The notes beneath the pieces were generated by a model, which did not search any database, was not told where the DNA came from, and saw nothing but the letters and a program-made list of their open reading frames with translations. DNA of 50,238 bases from an uncultured Prevotellaceae bacterium (lineage in GTDB: Bacteria; Bacteroidota; Bacteroidia; Bacteroidales; Bacteroidaceae), in contig CACZDV010000021.1 in the NCBI GenBank assembly GCA_902780025.1, positions 1 to 50,238 of the forward strand, read 5' to 3'. The position numbers and the translations under genes are program-made. Shown piece by piece: positions 1 through 6,348 of the stretch. Each line of letters starts with the position of its first letter. Within the stretch, counting starts at the first letter, position 1.

Positions 1-315
1 AGGCTATATCTTACAGAGAAGGAAATGAACAGCCTCAGATGGAATAAGGATAAGATGATGAAGGCTGTCAAGGACAAGAAGAAACTGCAACAGGCTTTCA
101 AAGCAATTTATAAAAGAGGCGAGTTTGTCAGCAATCAAGAATTGAAGGAAAGGCTTTCAGAGCAATTCAAACGGCTTGGAATCCTGTTGTCACCAAAGGC
201 AACACAGATCAAGGAGTGCAGTATCTATAAAGTAGAACCATGCAGTCAATACATAGATGGTAAAAAAGTGAACGGCTACCGATTTGGAGATACTATCTTT
301 GACTATAGACTGTAA
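1..315 (+). CDS. C-terminal part of an unrecognised mobile-element protein
   Basis: The frame is open to the left edge of the window, so the Met at 25 need not be the start; the visible part is 104 residues and ends at TAA 313-315. It is rich in Lys and looks helical, with a compact tail ending in a GYRFGDTIFDY segment. The general look (basic helices followed by a short beta segment) recalls the winged-helix tails of primase or helicase proteins carried on Bacteroidetes mobile elements, but I do not recognise it with any certainty. It is followed after 6 bp by the next gene in the same direction. Its position beside a half tRNA gene at 1025-1068 makes it likely cargo of an integrated element. 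Confidence 0.55.
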   Translation, partial: RLYLTEKEMNSLRWNKDKMMKAVKDKKKLQQAFKAIYKRGEFVSNQELKERLSEQFKRLGILLSPKATQIKECSIYKVEPCSQYIDGKKVNGYRFGDTIFDYRL

Positions 316-321
316 TGGGTT

Positions 322-741
322 ATGCTATACTTCATAAAAAGTGGGAACTACTGCAAAATCGGCTACTCCAGAGACTTAAAAGCTTTATTCAACAGATTGA
401 AAAACTACCTAACACATAATCCGTCGTTCCAGATACTCGATTTAAGAAAAGGCGACAAGATAAGAGAGAGTCATATCCACGCATTGATTCCACCAGAGCT
501 ATATCATTACGGTGAATGGTGTGTCTGGAGCAAAGAGATTGCAAGATTATGGTTACGTCTTTACAATGTCAATCCAAAAGAATCTTTAGAGGAATACTTC
601 ATCAAGAAGAACAAAGCAATTAACAAAGCAATTGTCAAGGAATACAGAGATACACCATACCTGAACTTCATTAGATATTTCAGCAAAGAGTCCAATTTGG
701 ATTTGTCAGAACCAGATGAAACAGAATGGCGCACACCATAA
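322..741 (+). CDS. Small protein with T5orf172/GIY-YIG-like N-terminal domain
   Basis: 139 residues. The N-terminal half reads as a T5orf172 (MUG113) domain, a branch of the GIY-YIG nuclease superfamily: LYFIKSGNYCKIGYS at residues 2-16 matches the YFI...KIGY pattern, followed by a conserved Arg (R25), a Glu in RESHIHALIP and an EWCVW segment. These are the usual positions of the beta strand, Arg, Glu and aromatic block of the family. The remaining 60 residues are a basic helical tail. Proteins of this kind are common on phages and integrative elements, often of unproven activity. It is probably co-transcribed with the gene before it and is followed by a good terminator at 753-800. Confidence 0.6.
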   Translation: MLYFIKSGNYCKIGYSRDLKALFNRLKNYLTHNPSFQILDLRKGDKIRESHIHALIPPELYHYGEWCVWSKEIARLWLRLYNVNPKESLEEYFIKKNKAINKAIVKEYRDTPYLNFIRYFSKESNLDLSEPDETEWRTP

Positions 742-752
742 TCATAGCAAGT

Positions 753-800
753 GGTACACCTGAGAGAGAATTCTTCAAAGGTGTGCCATTTTTCTTTTTC
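753..800 (+). terminator. Rho-independent terminator after the T5orf172 gene
   Basis: GGTACACCT (753-761) pairs with AGGTGTGCC (779-787) in nine pairs, one of them G-T, followed by a T-rich tract (789-800). It closes the two-gene unit at the end of the putative mobile element. Confidence 0.8.
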
Positions 801-942
801 TCACAAATTCGGAAATAGAGTAACAGACATTAGCAAGAAAATGATGATATATGATTATTTTTATCGGCTTTCACTTTTTTAACGCGGAACATACCTATAT
901 GTCGAGTAAAAACACTAATTTTACACCCGTTAAGCCAGTAAT

Positions 943-961
943 GTTGACCTATAGTTGACCT
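943..961 (+). repeat. Paired GTTGACCT direct repeats near the attachment site
   Basis: GTTGACCT occurs at 943-950 and again at 954-961, one helical turn apart, about 65 bp before the tRNA half. Paired short direct repeats next to a crossover site are typical of integrase arm-type sites. The role is inferred. The rest of 801-1024 shows no gene. Confidence 0.3.
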
Positions 962-1024
962 CTGGTTTATATGAGAGTTCCATAACATGCTGATATTGAG
1001 ACTTCTGCAACGCAAAAGGAGTGA

Positions 1025-1068
1025 GCCTTCTAAGCTGTGGGTCTTGGGTTCGAGTCCCAACGGAATCA
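1025..1068 (+). other. 3' half of tRNA-Arg(UCU): candidate attachment site
   Basis: From the anticodon loop onward this reads as a tRNA: loop CTTCTAA (1027-1033, anticodon TCT at 1029-1031), a variable loop, T arm TTGGG-TTCGAGT-CCCAA (1044-1060), acceptor strand CGGAATC (1061-1067) and discriminator A1068, with no encoded CCA. The 5' half is missing: there is no matching GATTCCG acceptor strand, no D arm with GG, and the left anticodon stem mispairs. Such a half tRNA is what remains on one side of an element that integrated by a tyrosine recombinase at the anticodon loop. The intact tRNA gene should lie at the far end of the element, outside this window. Confidence 0.7.
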
Positions 1069-1073
1069 CGCAG

Positions 1074-1110
1074 AGAGCCTCAATCCGCAGATGGAATGAG
1101 GCTCTTTTAT
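1074..1110 (+). terminator. Terminator of the original tRNA-Arg unit
   Basis: AGAGCCTCA (1074-1082) pairs perfectly with TGAGGCTCT (1097-1105), with a 14-nt loop and a short T run. It directly follows the tRNA 3' end and stops 8-12 bp before the ATG of the patatin gene. Confidence 0.75.
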
Positions 1111-1117
1111 TGTTTCT

Positions 1118-2098
1118 ATGAGAAGATATCTGTTGTTTTTCATGCTGCTATGCTGTCTGACAGCAGCAGCCGGACGCCCCAAGGTTGGGCTCGTATTTGG
1201 CGGAGGCGGTGCCAAAGGTGCTGCCGAGGTGGGTGTTCTGAAGGTTATCGAGAAGGCCGGAATACCTATTGACTACATTGCGGGCACCAGCATCGGCTCC
1301 ATCGTAGGCGGACTCTATGCCGCAGGCTATACGGCCACCGAGCTCGACACCATGTTCTGCCGTCAGGAGTGGCTCACGCTGCTGACCGACCGCCGCAGCG
1401 ACATCGGGGGTGAGCCCTACATCGTGAAGGACGGCGTCACCTATATCTTCGGATTTCCCATCATGGGCGAAATCAAGGAGAGTGTCATCGGAGGATTCGG
1501 CGTCATGAGGGGCGAGCGCGTGGAACAGCTCATCGACTCTATGGCCCGCTGCAAGGGTATCAACGACATCACGGAATTGCCAACGCCCTTCCGCTGTGTA
1601 GCCGCAGAATTCCGCACGGCCAAGGAGGTGGTGCTCAAAAACGGCCCCTTGTCAAGGGCTGTCCGTGCATCGATGGCGATTCCCGGCATCTTTAAGCCCG
1701 TCAACCAGGACGGCATGAAACTCGTTGACGGCGGCATGATGAACAACTTGCCCGTCGACGTAGTTAAGGCTATGGGGGCCGATATCATCATCGCCATCGA
1801 CCTGCAGCAGAAGATTGACAAAAAACCAAAAAGCGCTGACTATGAACTTACTATGGTCACCGGCTTTGCCGAGCTATTAGGCATCGACGGACTGATCAAG
1901 TGGGTTTTCAACCGCCCCGATATCAGTAAATATAAAGCAAATGTCAAATTAGCCGACATATACATTCATCCTCCCCTACCCGACATGGATGCCTCCAGCT
2001 TCGGCAACAAGAACAGTGCGCGCATGATTAAGGTTGGCCAGGAAGAGGCCATGAAGCACTGGGACGAGCTGATGACGCTGAAAAAGCAATTAGAATAA
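1118..2098 (+). CDS. Patatin-like phospholipase, exported
   Basis: 326 residues with a Sec signal at about 1-19. The patatin Ser-Asp dyad fold is complete: oxyanion loop GGGGAKG (28-34), nucleophile elbow GTSIG (56-60, Ser58) and catalytic Asp204 in the DGG motif. It should hydrolyse acyl esters in the periplasm or at the outer membrane. Many Bacteroidetes patatins carry a C-terminal surface-antigen barrel and exceed 700 residues; this one ends after the patatin domain, so it is a stand-alone lipase. The ATG lies only about 10 bp after the tRNA terminator, so its transcription start is unclear. It converges with the DUF4450 gene, with 9 bp between the stops. Confidence 0.9.
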   Translation: MRRYLLFFMLLCCLTAAAGRPKVGLVFGGGGAKGAAEVGVLKVIEKAGIPIDYIAGTSIGSIVGGLYAAGYTATELDTMFCRQEWLTLLTDRRSDIGGEPYIVKDGVTYIFGFPIMGEIKESVIGGFGVMRGERVEQLIDSMARCKGINDITELPTPFRCVAAEFRTAKEVVLKNGPLSRAVRASMAIPGIFKPVNQDGMKLVDGGMMNNLPVDVVKAMGADIIIAIDLQQKIDKKPKSADYELTMVTGFAELLGIDGLIKWVFNRPDISKYKANVKLADIYIHPPLPDMDASSFGNKNSARMIKVGQEEAMKHWDELMTLKKQLE

Positions 2099-2107
2099 GT
2101 TTTTGAG

Positions 2108-4975
2108 TTACTGCAGGGTGACGGCCATGAGGCCGATGACGACATCGTTGGAGAGAGTGCGGACGGTCAACGAACGCAGTTCCTTCTGCGGATTGAGCGG
2201 CATTGAGAGCATTTGGGCGGCACCACCGGGAATCTCGCGTTCGGCAGCACCCTTGAGCCCCAGCACCTCACCGAGATCGCGACTGACGATGGGATGATGG
2301 TCGGAAGTTACCATACCAAGACAGATGCGCAGGGGTCTGCCCATAGAGACAGTGCGGAACGCCTTACCGTCGATGTAATAGTCCTGCTCAATGGGACACC
2401 AGTTATAGGGATTGTATAACTGCAACGTATCTGACGAATTGTCAGTATAGGTTACGATGACGAAACCGTTGTCAATATGGCTCTGCATGTGATTCGTGGA
2501 GCCTGCCATCAACAGATAGGCAGTCGAGGCCTGTCCCTTCAATGGGATGATGACGCTATCGGGATAGTTATCCCAAAGTGAGGTGTAGACGATGTTACGT
2601 CCTTGCTTCGGCGTATGGAAGGGAATGCCTGCGATAACCAAGTTATCGCCTACAATCAAAGAACGGAAGACCGAGTCGTTGATGTCAGCGGTCTGTTCGG
2701 GGTGGCACCACTCGCCGATACCCTGCACGGGAATCTGTAGCGTCGTAGTCTGCGGACGGGGCGAGAGATACTTGTTTTTGAAGATGTCATCGACGTTAGA
2801 GTTAAAGTAACGGTCGATGACCTGAGGATAAGATGGATTCATTATATTGGGTTCGCCAAGGCCCAGGTTACGGCCACGCTCCGGCATGGGATGCTTGCTG
2901 CTCAGCACCATGCCGGGGTCTTCCACCTCAATAACCTGATGCTGTTCGGCCGTTCCCTCGGTATCGATATAACGGCCCAGGCCGGTGTTCTGATGGATGA
3001 CCATCTTCAGCGGCTGACGGAAATGCTGGGTAATCTCGTAGCGCTCCACCCCACCCTTACGCGTGTACGTATAAGAAAGGTAGGGCGTCTTGACGGCCAC
3101 GCTGTCCCACCCTGCCGGGAAGTCGGGACGGATGATGCACTTTCCGTAGAGCGCCTGAGGGACGATGCCAAAGAGTCCCTGGATGAGCGTCCTTGAAGAG
3201 ATACCAATACAGTCGCCGAAGTCGCGATAGCACTCGCCACGGGCCGCATCGTACTTACTGATCTGCCCGAAGTTGGCTGGTGACTGGCCGTAGTACATCT
3301 GGTCGAGGATGTTGGCCTTCATCAGGTCGTAGCCTGAATAACCGGCCTCGAAATAGGCCAGCGCCGTATGCATGACCTCAGCCGCCGCCACGTTGTTGAT
3401 GCTCCACGAATAGGGCATCCAGTTGGAGGTGGCAATGGTATGATAGTCTGTATCGGCTACGTGAATATGGGGAATAGATGCCGACACCCAGCGGACAGCC
3501 TGGAAAGCCTGCTCCGACGTACAGGCGCCACAGTCGATCGGCGTATAGACCGACCATACGGCAGGACTCTCATGCAGCCGACGCAGTCCCATCTCGTCCT
3601 GATACTCCGCCCAGACGCCCTTCGTCGGCATCCATAGCCGCTGGTTCATGGCCTGGAGGATGGCCTCGGCCTCCTGGGCATAGGGTGTAGCGTCCTCACC
3701 AATGATTTCGGCAATACGGGCGGCAAGCTTGTTTCCACGATAGTTATAGGCCGACGAGTGGGTGACAGCCCCCCCGCTGTAATAGAGTGCGTCCGAGGCC
3801 CAGATGCAGCAGTAGGCATCATAGAGGTGGTCGCCGTCGGGGTCGTAGTTACGCTTTTCCCATGCCAAGTGCGACTTGATGACAGGCCACATCTTACGCA
3901 TATATGCCGTATCAGCATCATACTGGAAGTGCCAAAGTAGTTCGTCGATGTAATTCAGGTTCATGTCGTAGTGGTGCATTTGGTCGTTGCGCTCAGGATT
4001 ACGACAGATATAGCCATTGGAGTACATCTGCGTGCCCCACCTCTTCTCCGCCCTTGCCATGTTCATCTTCGGGTCCTGCGAGGGATGCGGAATGGTGGGC
4101 TCCACATTGGTCACCTGACTCTTGGCATAGGCATCGAAATGAGAGCGCTGACGGTCGTGCCAGCCCAGTACGTCGCCCACGTAGGCAGCCCGCCAGCCGG
4201 CCAAGGGCATGCGCCAGCCGATACAACCGTGGAGCCACGTCTTACCGTCCCAGTCACCATCAGCCGCAAAGACCAGGGCACTTGCCAAAGCATTGATATA
4301 GGGGTCAGGGGTACTGAAGCTGATACGTCCGGCCAACTCCTGATTGTGAATGACGGCCTTCTGAAAGAGACGGCGGGCCTCGTCGTCACTATAGTTAGTA
4401 ATCTTATTGATGGAGTCGATGACAAACCACGTTTCCCGTCCACCCTTCCACGTTTTTGTCATCAGGTCCTTCTCATCAGCCGTCGCCTCGAAGACACCGG
4501 GTTTGTCGACACCAATGTCGCCGTTACGGTGGAGTTTCGGATTGGCGATGGCACAAACACGAGCCTCGAAATTAACTGGCTTAACGAAATGGCGGTCATC
4601 GAAAAGCCACACAGCCCCCTCCCTGTCAGGCAGTGCCACCACCTGCAACGACAACTCGGCCTCACTGCCCCAACGCTGGTCACGCAGACTATAGATACGC
4701 ATGCCATTGACATACGTAGCGCGACAGTAATTTGTAGAGTCAAGAGGTATGCCGTTGACGCGGAAGCGGATATTGCGGTGAAAATCCTTCTTCACCACCG
4801 CAAAGACAGGACGATCACTAGTTTCCAAACGCCAGTCACTCCACCCGCCATAAAGGGCACGGGTGAAGCGGTTGACACCGTTCACACAGACAAAGCCACC
4901 GTCCACTGGCTCGTATGACTGCGCATGGATAGTCAAACAGCTAAGGAGCAATAGTAATAAGACGAGTTTCCGCAT
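2108..4975 (-). CDS. Secreted DUF4450-family protein, probable (alpha/alpha)6 glycosidase
   Basis: 955 residues from the ATG at 4975, chosen because it begins a clean Sec signal (MRKLVLLLLLLSCLTIHAQ); an upstream in-frame ATG at 5062 would place 29 odd residues before it. The protein has an N-terminal beta-sandwich-like region, a helical central part rich in Trp, Tyr and His (about 230-650) typical of six-hairpin glycosidase folds, and a C-terminal beta domain. This layout matches the DUF4450 family of Bacteroidetes glycan loci; catalytic residues are not assigned here. A consensus promoter ends 7 bp before the start codon, which implies a leaderless message. Neighbouring galE and GH115 genes support a carbohydrate role. 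Confidence 0.75.
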   Translation of the reverse strand: MRKLVLLLLLLSCLTIHAQSYEPVDGGFVCVNGVNRFTRALYGGWSDWRLETSDRPVFAVVKKDFHRNIRFRVNGIPLDSTNYCRATYVNGMRIYSLRDQRWGSEAELSLQVVALPDREGAVWLFDDRHFVKPVNFEARVCAIANPKLHRNGDIGVDKPGVFEATADEKDLMTKTWKGGRETWFVIDSINKITNYSDDEARRLFQKAVIHNQELAGRISFSTPDPYINALASALVFAADGDWDGKTWLHGCIGWRMPLAGWRAAYVGDVLGWHDRQRSHFDAYAKSQVTNVEPTIPHPSQDPKMNMARAEKRWGTQMYSNGYICRNPERNDQMHHYDMNLNYIDELLWHFQYDADTAYMRKMWPVIKSHLAWEKRNYDPDGDHLYDAYCCIWASDALYYSGGAVTHSSAYNYRGNKLAARIAEIIGEDATPYAQEAEAILQAMNQRLWMPTKGVWAEYQDEMGLRRLHESPAVWSVYTPIDCGACTSEQAFQAVRWVSASIPHIHVADTDYHTIATSNWMPYSWSINNVAAAEVMHTALAYFEAGYSGYDLMKANILDQMYYGQSPANFGQISKYDAARGECYRDFGDCIGISSRTLIQGLFGIVPQALYGKCIIRPDFPAGWDSVAVKTPYLSYTYTRKGGVERYEITQHFRQPLKMVIHQNTGLGRYIDTEGTAEQHQVIEVEDPGMVLSSKHPMPERGRNLGLGEPNIMNPSYPQVIDRYFNSNVDDIFKNKYLSPRPQTTTLQIPVQGIGEWCHPEQTADINDSVFRSLIVGDNLVIAGIPFHTPKQGRNIVYTSLWDNYPDSVIIPLKGQASTAYLLMAGSTNHMQSHIDNGFVIVTYTDNSSDTLQLYNPYNWCPIEQDYYIDGKAFRTVSMGRPLRICLGMVTSDHHPIVSRDLGEVLGLKGAAEREIPGGAAQMLSMPLNPQKELRSLTVRTLSNDVVIGLMAVTLQ

Positions 4976-4982
4976 ACGTTTG

Positions 4983-5014
4983 CAAAAGTACGAATAATTT
5001 TTGAAACACGCAAA
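4983..5014 (-). promoter_or_regulatory. Promoter of the DUF4450 gene
   Basis: On the minus strand: TTTG (5014-5011), 20 bp, TACTTTTG (4990-4983), an exact match to the Bacteroidetes -33/-7 consensus. The -7 box ends 7 bp before the start codon at 4975. Confidence 0.75.
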
Positions 5015-5023
5015 CGAATAGAG

Positions 5024-5118
5024 AACAAAAGACGGGATGTCATCACGACATCCCGTCTTCAAAACAAACTACTTAAAAACTAATCTACTAAAACAAATCA
5101 AAAAATCTTTTCCTTTCG
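5024..5118 (-). ncRNA. Candidate small RNA, about 95 nt
   Basis: Between galE and the DUF4450 gene a consensus promoter (5155-5124, minus strand) is followed by an A/T-rich stretch and a perfect 13-bp hairpin, AAGACGGGATGTC (5041-5029) against GACATCCCGTCTT (5059-5047), then a T-rich tract (5030-5024). Promoter plus strong terminator with no translatable frame of note suggests a small RNA of about 95 nt. Alternatives are a terminated leader of the DUF4450 gene, or simply the galE terminator with a chance promoter. Confidence 0.5.
5029..5059 (-). terminator. Strong hairpin terminator, 13 bp
   Basis: The stem is perfect, the loop is 5 nt (5042-5046), and on the minus strand it is followed by TTTTGTTCT. 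It would stop transcripts from galE and from the small-RNA promoter before they reach the DUF4450 promoter. Confidence 0.8.
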
Positions 5119-5123
5119 GGCTG

Positions 5124-5155
5124 CAAAATTACAGCTATTTGTTGAAGTGACCAAA
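5124..5155 (-). promoter_or_regulatory. Promoter of the candidate small RNA
   Basis: TTTG (5155-5152), exactly 20 bp, TAATTTTG (5131-5124) on the minus strand, placed just after the galE stop codon. Confidence 0.65.
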
Positions 5156-5194
5156 TAAATACGTCTCAAAAAGTTTTCAAAATTGGTCAATGCC

Positions 5195-6235
5195 TTATTG
5201 TATACCGTCTTCACGCAGCTTTTCCTGCCATTTCCAGGCTGAGCGGAGTACCTCGTCAGTAGGAGTTTCAGCCTTCCATCCCAACACCTCGTTGGCCTTG
5301 GTCACATCACCCCATACCTGCTCGATGTCGCCTTCGCGACGTGGAGCATAGGTCCAATTCACTTTCACGCCGGTTGCTTTCTCAAAGCCTTCGACGACCT
5401 CGAGGGTTGACAGTCCGCGACCAGTACCAATATTAAACACCTCGACGGCATCGGTTTCAGGCTTGTCAAGCACTCGCTCCATAGCCTTTACATGAGCTTT
5501 CGCCAAATCAACGACATAGATGTAGTCGCGGATACAGGTGTGGTCGGGGGTATTGTAGTCGTTGCCGAAGATTTTAAGTTGTCCACGGATGCCCATAGCC
5601 GTCTGTGTGACAAAGGGAATCAAATTCATAGGCACACCGTTAGGCAGTTCGCCGATGAGAGCCGTGGGGTGCGCACCGATGGGGTTGAAATAACGCAGGA
5701 TGATACTCTTGATAGGCGCTCCAGAGTGGATGTAGTCATGAATAATCTCCTCATTAATCTGCTTCGTGTTGCCATAGGGCGACATAGCCTTCTGGATGGG
5801 AGCCTTCTCCGTAACAGGCAGGTTCTCCTGTGAAGGTTGGCCATAGACGGTGCAGGAACTTGAGAAGATAATACCCTTCACATCGTACTTCGGCATAAGT
5901 TCCAACAGGTTGATGAGGCTGGTGAGGTTGTTGCGATAATAGAGCAATGGCTTTTCCACAGATTCGCCCACGGCCTTCGAAGCGGCGAAATGAATGATGC
6001 CTTCAATTTTGGGGTATTTCTTGAACACACCCTCAAGTGCTTCGAAGTCACAACAGTCAACCTTCTCAAAAGCGGGACGTATGCCCGTTATCTTCTCGAT
6101 ACCATCAATGACGTTAGCGTTAGAATTCGAGAGGTTGTCAATGATAACTACTTCATAACCTGCCTGTTGCAGTTCAACGGTGGTATGACTGCCTATGAAG
6201 CCTGTGCCACCTGTGACAAGAATTGTCTGTTTCAT
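5195..6235 (-). CDS. galE: UDP-glucose 4-epimerase
   Basis: 346 residues, the usual length. It interconverts UDP-glucose and UDP-galactose with a tightly bound NAD in the cytosol. The N-terminal Rossmann motif GGTGFIG is at 9-15, the active-site serine region reads SSSCTVYG (about 124-131) and the catalytic Tyr-Lys pair is in YGNTK (about 154-158). The short-chain dehydrogenase fold is complete to the C-terminus. It has its own promoter and lies between secreted glycan enzymes, fitting either galactose salvage or supply of sugar nucleotides for surface polysaccharide. Confidence 0.95.
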   Translation of the reverse strand: MKQTILVTGGTGFIGSHTTVELQQAGYEVVIIDNLSNSNANVIDGIEKITGIRPAFEKVDCCDFEALEGVFKKYPKIEGIIHFAASKAVGESVEKPLLYYRNNLTSLINLLELMPKYDVKGIIFSSSCTVYGQPSQENLPVTEKAPIQKAMSPYGNTKQINEEIIHDYIHSGAPIKSIILRYFNPIGAHPTALIGELPNGVPMNLIPFVTQTAMGIRGQLKIFGNDYNTPDHTCIRDYIYVVDLAKAHVKAMERVLDKPETDAVEVFNIGTGRGLSTLEVVEGFEKATGVKVNWTYAPRREGDIEQVWGDVTKANEVLGWKAETPTDEVLRSAWKWQEKLREDGIQ

Positions 6236-6285
6236 ATTGTTTGTTGTTTTTAGGAATTGATACGCTGTTTGTTAGTAATCGTTTG

Positions 6286-6317
6286 CAAAGATAGATAAAA
6301 AAGCCGAAAGTGCAAAA
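6286..6317 (-). promoter_or_regulatory. Promoter of galE
   Basis: Minus-strand TATCTTTG (6293-6286), with TTTTG (6317-6313) 19 bp upstream. The -33 element lies inside the hairpin that terminates the GH115 gene. Confidence 0.65.
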
Positions 6318-6325
6318 CTTTCGGC
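6296..6325 (-). terminator. Terminator of the GH115 gene
   Basis: GCCGAAAGT (6303-6311) pairs with ACTTTCGGC (6317-6325), nine pairs with a 5-nt loop. On the minus strand a run of six T (6302-6297) follows. It starts 24 nt after the GH115 stop. Confidence 0.8.
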
Positions 6326-6348
6326 ATATTTATTTTCACCATCTCTTA

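Noticed and set aside
994-1068. Complete tRNA gene
   Set aside because: The acceptor 5' strand has only partial pairing (GATATTG), the D arm lacks GG and the anticodon stem mispairs.
830-1069. Minus-strand reading frame of 79 codons
   Set aside because: It begins as an antisense read of the tRNA 3' half and crosses the attachment region; no family resemblance and no promoter.
3971-4918. Plus-strand frame of 315 codons
   Set aside because: It is the complement of the DUF4450 gene, lacks a start context and shows no domain.
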